DNA of 64,000 nucleotides from Lachancea thermotolerans CBS 6340 (Eukaryota > Ascomycota > Saccharomycetes > Saccharomycetales > Saccharomycetaceae). The stretch spans positions 1,178,001 to 1,242,000 of the forward strand of contig NC_013083.1 in the NCBI RefSeq assembly GCF_000142805.1. Reading direction: 5' to 3'. The translations under genes and the position numbers were made by a program. Below are positions 29,713 through 37,950 of this stretch, one piece after another (positions within the stretch are counted from its first letter, which is position 1; the number at the start of each line of letters is the position of its first letter). The notes under the pieces were generated by a model that was given only the letters and a program-made list of their open reading frames with translations, searched no databases and had not been told where the DNA came from.

Positions 29713-30543
29713 ATGGCTGATACACACAACCGCGGAGGCCACCACCTACAGCCCCATGACGAAAATGAACTTTCAGTTTTAAGACCTGCCGCAACCAAAG
29801 TGGTGCTCAATAAGAAGACGTTTTTTAGAGAAGTACATGTCTCCGATCATCAGTATGAACTGCAGACCCTCCACACAAATACGGGCTCATCCGTTGTGCC
29901 AACTGCTGCAACTACTACTCAATTGAGTTTGCCAGTGAATGGCTTAAGAGTTCCAAAACCTCTCCACCTCAAAGACTACGCTTCACCCCCCGCGCTTACG
30001 GGAAAAAAAAGGCCTCTGGACCCAATTTCCACATTCGGCACCGTAGAGGAAGGGCCGACTACAGATCTTTTGCGGCCTTTTATTCCGATTACTGTCCGCA
30101 ACGACAAGCTGCTTCCAGATGGTGAGAGCCTTGACTTGTCGTCCCTCGCAAATGAGTTGCCTACAAGTGTGGATTTCCCTCCGTTCCTTCACTTAGAAGA
30201 GTACGAAAAGCCTTTGGACCGTGACGATTACGAGGGCCTCTGTCTTGCCGCGCTACAGGACGAGTTTATGCGGATAGCAACCGGAGAGGGGCCCGTCTTT
30301 GATAGACAGCTGGAAATTGAAGAAAAGGAAGGCCAGCTTTCATTCCTTGAGTATCCCCTATATTATTTGTTTGGAGTAGACAGAACAGGTTATTTTGAGC
30401 TTAAAGAAGAGCGCGACAGATTTCAAAGCTGTCCCTGGTCTAGGTTTGCAAACATCAAAAAACAGAGTGAGACAACAAATTCAGAAAGCGAGAGTGCCTT
30501 AACCTCCGCGTCAATAGAATCTTCGCTTGAGTTTCTATCTTAG
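29713..30543 (+). CDS. ISC10: Probable Isc10 orthologue (meiosis-specific), by position
   Basis: A 276-residue protein with no domain I recognise. It is mostly disordered and acidic in the second half, with a more ordered centre (about 165-250: LHLEEYEKPLDRDDYEGLC, LEYPLYYLFGVDRTGYFEL). The assignment rests on synteny: in S. cerevisiae ISC10 (YER180C, 267 residues) lies between SLO1 and DMC1 on the same strand as SLO1. Here the gene follows SLO1 on the same strand, with DMC1 three genes on. An MSE-like site 54 bases upstream fits a sporulation gene. The alternative is SRL2 (YLR082C, longer, beside EMP70), which fits the position less well. The last 4 bases overlap the convergent ARP10 stop. 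Confidence 0.55.
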   Translation: MADTHNRGGHHLQPHDENELSVLRPAATKVVLNKKTFFREVHVSDHQYELQTLHTNTGSSVVPTAATTTQLSLPVNGLRVPKPLHLKDYASPPALTGKKRPLDPISTFGTVEEGPTTDLLRPFIPITVRNDKLLPDGESLDLSSLANELPTSVDFPPFLHLEEYEKPLDRDDYEGLCLAALQDEFMRIATGEGPVFDRQLEIEEKEGQLSFLEYPLYYLFGVDRTGYFELKEERDRFQSCPWSRFANIKKQSETTNSESESALTSASIESSLEFLS

Positions 30544-31454
30544 CAACAATTCCGTGTATAACTTCGAAAACTTTGCAGGTGCCAATCTTCTAAAACTACC
30601 TCATCAACGCTTTTGCAGCGCTTCAGCTTCCGGCTCGTTTGGGACCTCTCAAGGTCGACATAATGCTCCAGGTACAGGCTGCCACCGACCCATGGGCCCA
30701 TGGAGGTTATAAGAGAAAAATGTGGGCATATTGCCTTTTCAAGCTGCTTTCGGAACCCCTCCGATGTGCTTAGCCAGCCTGTCACTATTACGCGTTGTTT
30801 AAGCCTTCCTCTTATGTCGAGTGGAAGATCCTTGTAAACCCTCTTTAGCATTTGTACTATAGGAAGTTCATCAATGTCAAAGATTTCTTCATTATCATAG
30901 CCAATAAACTCTTTTTTAATGCGATTTCTGAGATAGGCAAAGTCTTCTTTTTGCCATAGCCCTGCTTCTTCAATTTGATATACAAGGTCCTCCTGCTTAG
31001 CTTCTCCTGCCATTTGATGAAGAAACTTCCCTCCTCTAGAACTCACAACCATCTGTTTCTGAAGAATTCGCAGATCAAATACGGGCACGATAACTAAATG
31101 CTCCCATGCAATATCTACTACGATAGCATTTCGGACACCGCCGGCTATACACGTCGTTAAAACATCCGGAACGAACATTATGCTTGAAACCTTCAGTGTT
31201 TCCAGCAAAACCCTCGAAACCAGCTGCTTGAGTTCTAATGGTAGTAAGACATCCTCGAGTAGTAATACCTCAGCATCTGATGGCTTCATCATCAACGAAT
31301 ACTGGAACATGTTCTGGAGGGATCTCGCTAGAAACACCTTGCTGTAAATGTCAGCATCGTTTGGCACAGCCCTGACAAACGGCTTGGCATCACCAGATTT
31401 CCCCAGAAGTATTCTGTGGTGATCTATTTGGAGCACAATCTGCGTCCGAGGCAT
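30540..31454 (-). CDS. ARP10: Arp10, dynactin-associated actin-related protein
   Basis: 304 residues from the ATG at 31452-31454; the frame extends to 31508 only through a non-ATG codon. Yeast Arp10 is about 284. It is a divergent actin fold starting MPRTQIVLQIDHHRILLG, with an IVVDIAWEHLVIVPVFD segment (about 130-150) in place of the usual second phosphate loop and VIVTGWLSTSEGFRKQL near 250. Arp10 caps the pointed end of the dynactin Arp1 filament. The typical actin nucleotide-binding glycines are weak, as in the family. The stop overlaps the ISC10 candidate stop by 4 bases on the opposite strand. Divergent from TMS1, with YDR105C/YDR106W adjacency as in S. cerevisiae. Confidence 0.85.
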   Translation of the reverse strand: MPRTQIVLQIDHHRILLGKSGDAKPFVRAVPNDADIYSKVFLARSLQNMFQYSLMMKPSDAEVLLLEDVLLPLELKQLVSRVLLETLKVSSIMFVPDVLTTCIAGGVRNAIVVDIAWEHLVIVPVFDLRILQKQMVVSSRGGKFLHQMAGEAKQEDLVYQIEEAGLWQKEDFAYLRNRIKKEFIGYDNEEIFDIDELPIVQMLKRVYKDLPLDIRGRLKQRVIVTGWLSTSEGFRKQLEKAICPHFSLITSMGPWVGGSLYLEHYVDLERSQTSRKLKRCKSVDEVVLEDWHLQSFRSYTRNCC

Positions 31455-31584
31455 TCGCGCTGAGGGTGTTGAGCTGTTCTCTGAAAACCTCGTTTTCCCT
31501 GATTTCAAGAAATCTTTAAGTAAAGCGATAATTTACAATCTTGATACGCCAAGAGCCGGGCAAAAAAAAAAGGGAGACAAAGCC

Positions 31585-32997
31585 ATGGGAGCTATAATAT
31601 CACTTCCGCTGACTTCTGCAGCGTCATTTGCCGCATCTTTTTTTGGTTCACTTTCTTCTAGTATATTGGTGTCGAGTTTTAAGTCCTTGAGTGGAGGCTC
31701 CAGTTCACTGGCAACAAGACTAATTTATGCCGCTCTCTTACTATTCAACTCTTTGTTTTCCTGGATCTCGATGTCTGCGAACTATTCATTTCCGTGGTTC
31801 AAGAAAAGCTGTACTTCGACGGGAGAGTGCGGTTTCTTTACGGTGCACAGGTTAAATTTCGCATTGGGTCTTTTGCACCTGATGCTTTCTTCCGCTCTTG
31901 TCAACGTGAGGTCTACAACGGAGAAAAGAGCGGCACTTCAAAACTCTTGGTGGTCGCTGAAGCTGCTTGCTTATGGTGCGTTGGTGGGGCTGTCATTTGC
32001 GCTTCCTAATAAGTTCTTCGTCTTCTTCTCGAAGTGGATTTCGGTGCCCTCCGGATCTTTGTTTATTTTGGTGGGCCTAGTCCTTTTAGTTGACTTCGCT
32101 CATGAGTGGGCTGAAAAATGTATACAGCATGTCGAGCTAGAAGATGAGAACTCTTCTAAATGGCAGAAGTTTTTGGTAGCTGGAACAAGCATTATGTATG
32201 TTGGCGCTATGGCAATGACGACAGTAATGTACGTTTTGTTTTGCCACAACAATTGCACCATGAACCAGGTTGCGGCAACAGTGAACTTACTTTTGAGCAT
32301 AATCACAACTGGTCTATCGATTCATCCAAAAGTTCAAGAGTACAACCCAAGATGCGGTCTAGCGCAAAGCAGTATGGTTGCAATTTACGGAACCTACCTG
32401 ACTATGAGCGCTTTAGCCTCGGAGCCGGATGATAGGCAATGTAACCCATTTGTGAGATCAAGCAAGACACGTAAATTCAGTGCTGTTTTGGGCTCCCTGT
32501 TTACCTTCGTGGCAATTGCATACACCACCACGAGAGCAGCTGCCAACTCTGCTTTCAACTCCAACGAACAATCAATCTTTCTCGATGGCGGTGATGAAGT
32601 TGGATATGAAGGCGTTTCCCAAAGCAGAAATCAGCTAAGGTCCGAAGCGATTAGACAAGCCGTTGAAGAAGGCGCCTTACCTGAAAGTGCTCTTTATGAT
32701 ACGGCGTGGGCGGAAACATCTGAGGGCAATGGAGTTAGTGGCGATGATGAGCGCATAGCGACAAAATACAATTATTCATTATTTCACGTCATCTTCTTTT
32801 TGGCGACGCAATGGATTGCGATACTTTTGACGATAAACGTTACCAAAGATGATGTGGGTGATTTCATTCCTGTTGGTAGAACGTATTTTTATTCTTGGGT
32901 TAAGATAGTGAGTGCGTGGATATGCTACGGTTTGTACGGATGGACCTTAGTTGCACCTATGGTCCTACCGGAGAGATTTGGATACGAGGAATTTTAA
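31585..32997 (+). CDS. TMS1: Tms1, serine-incorporator (SERINC/TDE1) family membrane protein
   Basis: A 470-residue multi-pass membrane protein (yeast Tms1 is 473). The N-terminal MGAIISLPL is the conserved family start. There are about ten transmembrane helices. The conserved motifs CGFFTVHRLNFALG (about 80-95), the Cys-rich CHNNCTMN loop and the C-terminal VGRTYFYSWVKIVSAWICYGLY are visible. The acidic cytosolic loop lies at about 330-390. SERINC proteins have been linked to serine and sphingolipid metabolism; the yeast role is unclear, and it localises to the vacuole. Divergent from ARP10 and convergent with DMC1, only 54 bp away. Confidence 0.93.
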   Translation: MGAIISLPLTSAASFAASFFGSLSSSILVSSFKSLSGGSSSLATRLIYAALLLFNSLFSWISMSANYSFPWFKKSCTSTGECGFFTVHRLNFALGLLHLMLSSALVNVRSTTEKRAALQNSWWSLKLLAYGALVGLSFALPNKFFVFFSKWISVPSGSLFILVGLVLLVDFAHEWAEKCIQHVELEDENSSKWQKFLVAGTSIMYVGAMAMTTVMYVLFCHNNCTMNQVAATVNLLLSIITTGLSIHPKVQEYNPRCGLAQSSMVAIYGTYLTMSALASEPDDRQCNPFVRSSKTRKFSAVLGSLFTFVAIAYTTTRAAANSAFNSNEQSIFLDGGDEVGYEGVSQSRNQLRSEAIRQAVEEGALPESALYDTAWAETSEGNGVSGDDERIATKYNYSLFHVIFFLATQWIAILLTINVTKDDVGDFIPVGRTYFYSWVKIVSAWICYGLYGWTLVAPMVLPERFGYEEF

Positions 32998-33051
32998 TAG
33001 CTAAGGTATATATGGCCATATGGAGGTGTTGAAGGGAGTAAAACAGACATT

Positions 33052-34127
33052 TTAGTCTTCCGCGTCAGTGATACCTTTCTCACCGATAATGTACACGCAT
33101 TCTCTCTCTGGCATATCGGGACTATCTTGTAATTTCGCCACTCTTTCGTCTCCTCTTCCTTTTCGTAAAAGGATTCTAGTTGCGCTAGCGTGAGCCAATA
33201 CGTGCCCTCCGACAGGTTTTCTGCCATCAGCGCCTGCGAATAAAGCCGATGCGCCTGGATCCGATTGAACTTGGTTAGTCATGAACACAGCAATATTGTA
33301 TTCTTCCGATATTCTGTTCAGCCTTGATAAATGTTGGTTCAACTTTTGCTGGCGCTCGTTCAACTCGCCTCTGCCACAGTAGTCAACCCGGAAATTGGCC
33401 ATGATTGAATCCACAATAAGCAAGCGATACTCTCCTGATGATAGTTCCGAGCCCAGTTGCTCGGTGAGCTCCATCTGGTGCTCGCTATTCAGCGCGCGAG
33501 CGTATGACACATTTTCCAAGCAAGCTTCAGGATCCAGATCGTACCTAGCTGCAATCTGCTTGATCCTTTCTGGCCGAAACGTACCCTCAGTGTCGATATA
33601 AGCAACTTTTCCTTCACCCCCGCCAAGTTCGCGTGGTAACTGAGCAGTTACACACAGAGTATGCGACATCTGTGTTTTTCCACACCTGAATTCACCGAAT
33701 ACCTCCGTAATGCTCATTGTCATCACACCTCCACCTAGTACACTGTCAAGTTGCTTCGAGCCCGTAGAGATCGCAAAAACACGCTTCCTGATATCGGCCT
33801 GTATTGTCGCCGGAATAAATCCCACCTGTATGATTTTGCCTGCAGCTTCTTTCACCTTTTCCACTTTTACCTCACTTAAGCCCTTAATTTTGAGCAAGTT
33901 TCTCCTAGTTGTTGAGAGCACGCTCTGTTTTGACGCCCAGTGTTAGTATATTGACCGAAGAATGTGGTTAGGATAAGGGTTTTTTAATGAATGCCTACAT
34001 TGACGCTGAAAACCCCTGCACTCTTCAGCTTTTGGAGATCAGAAGCATTAATACCATAGTTCTGAAGTTCATCAACGCTGATTATCGAGTTCAGGGCTGA
34101 GTTTTCCGTTTCAGTTTCGGTTGACAT
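33052..34127 (-). CDS. DMC1: Meiotic recombinase Dmc1 (two exons)
   Basis: RecA/Rad51-family strand-exchange protein for meiotic recombination. The coding sequence is join(33052-33924, 33999-34127) on the minus strand, 333 residues (S. cerevisiae 334). Exon 1 (43 codons) encodes MSTETETEN through the helix-hairpin segment [19 protein letters not shown]; exon 2 continues SVLSTTRR. Walker A GEFRCGKT is at about residues 120-127, Walker B LLIVDSIM lies near 212, and loop L2 with [19 protein letters not shown] is intact. The intron is 74 bp, in the same place as the S. cerevisiae DMC1 intron as I recall it. Its 5' splice site is GTAGGC rather than GTATGT. A URS1 core (TAGCCGCC) lies 5-12 bases before the ATG. 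Exon 2 alone would be mis-annotated as starting at GTG 33921. Confidence 0.95.
33925..33998 (-). other. DMC1 intron, 74 bp
   Basis: Read on the minus strand. The 5' splice site is GTAGGC (33998-33993), the branch point is TACTAAC (33948-33942), and the 3' site is CAG ending at 33925, 18 bases after the branch A. There is no earlier AG between branch point and acceptor. AAACCCTT at 33975-33982 matches 7 of 8 positions of the Mer1 splicing enhancer AYACCCUY. Exon joining restores the family sequence ([11 protein letters not shown]). Confidence 0.9.
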
Positions 34128-34131
34128 AGTT

Positions 34132-34139
34132 GGCGGCTA
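34132..34139 (-). promoter_or_regulatory. Ume6-type URS1 at DMC1
   Basis: GGCGGCTA reads TAGCCGCC on the gene strand, the exact URS1 core bound by Ume6, which represses early meiotic genes in mitosis and activates them with Ime1. It sits 5-12 bases upstream of the ATG, far closer than the usual 100-200 bases. Confidence 0.6.
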
Positions 34140-34526
34140 ATTTAAAAATAATTAAATATAGCGCTAGTTTTGGGATAGAAGAATGAAAACCACGCCTCTG
34201 GTTGATTGTGTTAAGTGAATTTGTTGAACTTGAAACCCAAACGTCTGAGCCTTTTCTAGAGTTCTTTTCGTTAGTTCTTGTTCGCCCGAAATGTGGTTGT
34301 CAACCAGGCATGTTTCCTTTTCTCACAGTTTTTATACCAATTTTATGAGCAAAAATCTTATTACTTAACTGGGCTCAGTCGACAGAGCTGTTGCTTAAAA
34401 TCGAGTAGTCAGCTTTTCTACAGCCTCGATTTCATAGCCACAAGATTAGGTCGGAGTATGTTTTTGCAATGCTCATATATTAATACTATCTATCTTGAAG
34501 TGAAATACTGTACAAAGTTATGAAAT
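34140..34526. other. Intergenic region DMC1 to ARX1
   Basis: 387 bp between the DMC1 5' end and the ARX1 3' end, AT-rich and without a supported ORF. It carries the DMC1 promoter and the ARX1 terminator. It is also the left breakpoint interval of the inferred ARX1-SPO71 inversion. I see no repeat or tRNA remnant that would explain a breakpoint. Confidence 0.5.
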
Positions 34527-36311
34527 TCAAGCCATATCTATGTCCTGAGTGGCAGAGCTTGGTGCAACTCCGGCCAAAGTGTTTTCCTTTTTTAAGGGTT
34601 GAGTCTCTCTGATTGAGATACCGAATCTCTTGTCCTTCGATAGCTCTGCAAGTTGGAACACACCTTGGATCAGAGGATCCTCTTGGTTCATTTGGTACTT
34701 AGAGTGGATCCAACTTGGCTGACAAGTCTTCTTACCACCGGTGAGTCTCAGGAGTTCAGCCTTGCCACTAGATGAGACGTCGCTTGGGCATAACACGACA
34801 GTTGAGCTTTGACGGGCCACTGGAACAGATGAAGCATGTTTCAGGAGGCTCTTCAGCTTCAAAGAAGATATTCCTAAGCGAGGCAGAGGCAGTTCCTGGC
34901 CGGGCAGAGAGCGCTCAGTAGCGTCAACACCGAGAGAACCAGCTGGGTTGGCGGTGCTTAGAATTTTGTCCCAAGGGATGCACTTGGCGATGCGAATAGG
35001 GTTTGGAATCGCCAAAAAGTTGTTCAAAATCTCACTCATGCCGAGTCTGTAAGACTTAAGATCCCTGGAAATAGCTTCAATCTGAGAAGATTCTGGACAA
35101 GAGGTATCGATTGGGAAACTGTCACTCAAGTGAGAAAGCTTGACTGGGTAAACGCCTTGTTTGTCGATCTTAGACAACAGCTGTCTGGATGTCTTCAATT
35201 TGAGAATGTGAGAGTGGGCGAAATCTCTGACATAAGCACCTGGTCTCGCGACCAGCTGGTCAGCTTTGTGAGATTTTCCCGAAAAGTTGTCAGCGGTCTC
35301 TAGGGTAATCAGACCTGGAACCAAACCTTCAAGAGGCGCCATTTGCAAGTCAACAACGTACACTTCCCCGGCGTTGACAGTGAACTCGTCAGTAGGCACT
35401 GCAGAGGAGTTGTGGCGGTTCGAAGGCTTGACAGCCACCAAGTCCTTTGTGGATTCCGCAGACTTCTGCAGCATCGCCAACTCTTGGTGGGATTCATACC
35501 AAGCCACACCCTTGTACTCTCTTTCAGCAACGATACCTTCGTTCTGGCCAGCGAGAAATCTTCTGACTCTACGAACTTTAGAGCCGGGAACCACAACACA
35601 CTTGTACGAGGCAGCAATGGCGTCGACAACGGTGCGGATCAGGCTACCGGTTACTTGGTTGTTGCTAGAAAGTGAACGAGGGAGCTTTTCAGGAGTAAGT
35701 GCGCATGCCAGCAGAGAAACTACAGTTTCCATCGCAATATGCGCAGCTGCGTAGGCGTCGGCCTTGCCGCCCAACAATGGCCCAGTGGGCACCTTTCCGT
35801 GACTCTCGTCGTCCTCTGTAGGGTACACAACTATAGTGTGTGAAACTTGTGCGGTGTAGCCGTCAATATGGACACCAAGCGAAACCTTAACAACATCGCC
35901 CGGTGCCAAAAACCCGTCGACACTTCTGCGGCACCCAGAAGCCGAATCAGGCATCTGCTTATTAGCAGAGCGCAACTGCTCCACATCATCGACTTCAGGG
36001 CACCACCCAGAAGCAACCTCGTCCACATCAAGCGTAGTAGGGTGCGAGATACCTCTCTCTGCCACTTTGTTCTTGAAACTGGATTCCAAGCAAGCAGTTA
36101 GGAAGCTGTCACTCAACAGACATATCTCATGGATTGCCAGACGTTGCTTACCGTCCGCATGATAAGATTCGTTGATCAGCTTAACAACAAACTTCAGAGC
36201 GGTCTGTGTGATTTGACCCGCGCTTCTATACTTGTCAAGTGTTGATTCTTCGAGGACATTTTTGCCGTGCAATAGAACTTGCGTATCTTCGCGAGAAATT
36301 GCCAAAGCCAT
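34527..36311 (-). CDS. ARX1: Arx1, pre-60S ribosome export factor
   Basis: 594 residues from the ATG at 36309-36311 (S. cerevisiae 593); the frame is open to 36368 but the extra 19 residues start at a non-consensus place and are not Arx1-like. It has a methionine-aminopeptidase fold without catalytic function: MALAISREDTQVLLHGKNVL, DGFLAPGDVVKVSLGVHIDGY (about 120-140), and VNAGEVYVVDLQMA near 315. Arx1 sits at the polypeptide exit tunnel of pre-60S particles and contacts nucleoporins during export. The promoter has PAC-like GATGAG repeats and a poly-A/T RRPE-like block, the standard pair of ribosome-biogenesis genes. It belongs to the inferred inverted block. Confidence 0.92.
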   Translation of the reverse strand: MALAISREDTQVLLHGKNVLEESTLDKYRSAGQITQTALKFVVKLINESYHADGKQRLAIHEICLLSDSFLTACLESSFKNKVAERGISHPTTLDVDEVASGWCPEVDDVEQLRSANKQMPDSASGCRRSVDGFLAPGDVVKVSLGVHIDGYTAQVSHTIVVYPTEDDESHGKVPTGPLLGGKADAYAAAHIAMETVVSLLACALTPEKLPRSLSSNNQVTGSLIRTVVDAIAASYKCVVVPGSKVRRVRRFLAGQNEGIVAEREYKGVAWYESHQELAMLQKSAESTKDLVAVKPSNRHNSSAVPTDEFTVNAGEVYVVDLQMAPLEGLVPGLITLETADNFSGKSHKADQLVARPGAYVRDFAHSHILKLKTSRQLLSKIDKQGVYPVKLSHLSDSFPIDTSCPESSQIEAISRDLKSYRLGMSEILNNFLAIPNPIRIAKCIPWDKILSTANPAGSLGVDATERSLPGQELPLPRLGISSLKLKSLLKHASSVPVARQSSTVVLCPSDVSSSGKAELLRLTGGKKTCQPSWIHSKYQMNQEDPLIQGVFQLAELSKDKRFGISIRETQPLKKENTLAGVAPSSATQDIDMA

Positions 36312-36394
36312 CCTGCAAGTGTTCGTTTGTTTTGAGAAGTTGTGACCGCCTTTGGAACTCCTAAACAACTCTAGTGGTCAAGCTTTTACAGTGA

Positions 36395-36442
36395 GATGAG
36401 ATGAGATGCTCATCTCGAAGAGCTTATGGAAAACTTTTTTTC
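36395..36442 (-). promoter_or_regulatory. PAC and RRPE-like elements of ARX1
   Basis: GATGAGATGAGATG at 36395-36408 contains the PAC core GATGAG in tandem; GAAAACTTTTTTTC at 36429-36442 resembles the RRPE. They lie 84-131 bases upstream of the ARX1 ATG. PAC (Dot6/Tod6) plus RRPE (Stb3) marks ribosome-biogenesis regulons. Confidence 0.5.
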
Positions 36443-37798
36443 AGAGAGGAAAAGAAAGACCGCTATGACAGATTCGGTAGAAGTGATACTGAAGGCCGAA
36501 CGTTGGACAAGGATGGTTTAAGCGCAGAGTGTGGAGGGAGTGCTTACAGTCGGCGACGAGTAGCGCGCTATTTTCTTGGTAAAGTATGGCTGGATACCAG
36601 CGGACAGTGCGTTCACAATGCGTCAATAAGAAGTGTTGTTAACATGCTGTTTGTGCTAGCTGTTTATTGCGCGCCACTATATTGCAGATTAAAACTACAG
36701 TCCTTTTGGGGAGTGTGATTGGTTACCTAAATGCGCTTAACATGTGTAGTCAAACTGCAGCCAGATGCGATCAAAATTACTTACTGACAATTTTGGCTGC
36801 TCACCGCGACAGATATCGAAAGCCTGTCCCAGCGGGCCATCCAAAGGCCACGGATGTCAAGTGGACCCTGCGACCAGCATTTTTATACCCTTTTATGTTG
36901 CAGTGTACCGCACCTGCGTACAAATACGGGGCGCTGTTGCAACAAATTGCTGAGCGCAAACCCTGCAAGAAATCAAACGTCCTAAAAAACGTCGCGATGT
37001 GCAAGCAGACTATTGAGCATGAAGTGAACTTTCGGGGAAGCTTCTAGCGTCAGCAAAGGCCCTGTTGCATTTTTCGCTTCGTGTTTGTTATTTTACTGTG
37101 CAAATTATTTCTTCAAAGCCCTAGCATTCAGCAGCGCGTCCGTACCAGGAGGCACCGCCCTCGAATATTCTACCGTTTCCCGCGGGCCTTATTTTGCCAT
37201 GCGCGTCAAATCTTACGCGAATGACAAGGCCCTCGGTGAGCTTTGGACCCTTGAGTCATGTCACGTGAATGTCGTTTACATGCCGGGAACAGTGACTGGT
37301 TTCAGGCTGCCGGATAGTTCAATATCTTAACGCCGGCGGCAATCGCAGCCACCTTGGCTCTCGCCTCACGCTGATTACCAGGGCAGTATGCGTTTGACAA
37401 CGAAACTTTTCACTAATTCAACGCGGCGGGACGCACCCTGCGATGCCTCGACTCTTAGTTCAAGCAACAAGGCAAAAATCTAAGGCTTCTCGCATCGCTG
37501 TTGTGCAGTGTGTGCCTTTGTTGCGCGCGTATCTGCCTTACGACTGAAAACGTTGCACAACTTATGGAATTCCGCTCCATCTCATCGTCCTTCTAACTCA
37601 TTGGTCACGCATTGCAAAAGCTCCGCAAAACTCTCTGGGTAATGCGCCGGCCTTTCCAGGCAAAGCTGCCAACTCCGATCTCTGTCTACATGTGCTTGCG
37701 CAAGCAGTACTTTCGCATATCTTGTGAATTTGACGATTTTTAGTCCCAGACCGTCCTTTGATTGGCTCGCTTATATCCTTTATTTTTTTTTCTTCTGG

Positions 37799-37806
37799 TA
37801 TATAAA
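37799..37806 (+). promoter_or_regulatory. TATA box of PDA1
   Basis: TATATAAA lies 145-152 bases before the ATG at 37951, preceded by a T-rich block. A CCAAT-type TGATTGGC is 33 bases further upstream. Confidence 0.5.
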
Positions 37807-37950
37807 GGAGATACTACCTTTATGCGAATCCTCAGTTGATAAAGTTGTTAATCTCTAAGTCCATCCCTAACTGACTGCCGAAGTTTTCCCTAGCACGCTT
37901 AACGTCGCAAGGAGTATATTGATTTGAGGTTCAAGCAGCTAAATTGGCCA

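Larger units (their letters stand above)
36312..37950. promoter_or_regulatory. Long ARX1/PDA1 divergent intergenic region
   Basis: 1639 bp between divergent genes. Near ARX1 lie PAC/RRPE-like motifs. ACCAATCA (minus strand, about 36716-36723) and TGATTGGC (37759-37766) are CCAAT/HAP-type sites; the second is about 185 bp before PDA1. CACGTG is at 37262-37267. TATATAAA at 37799-37806 is a good PDA1 TATA. ORFs of 105 and 126 codons in the middle have no domain, and the longer lacks an ATG start. Confidence 0.45.

Noticed and set aside
36401-36718. 105-codon plus-strand ORF upstream of ARX1
   Set aside because: It begins inside the PAC repeat of the ARX1 promoter, has no domain and looks random in codon use.
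36667-37047. 126-codon ORF between ARX1 and PDA1
   Set aside because: Its first codon is TTG, no domain is recognisable, and it overlaps the previous spurious ORF.
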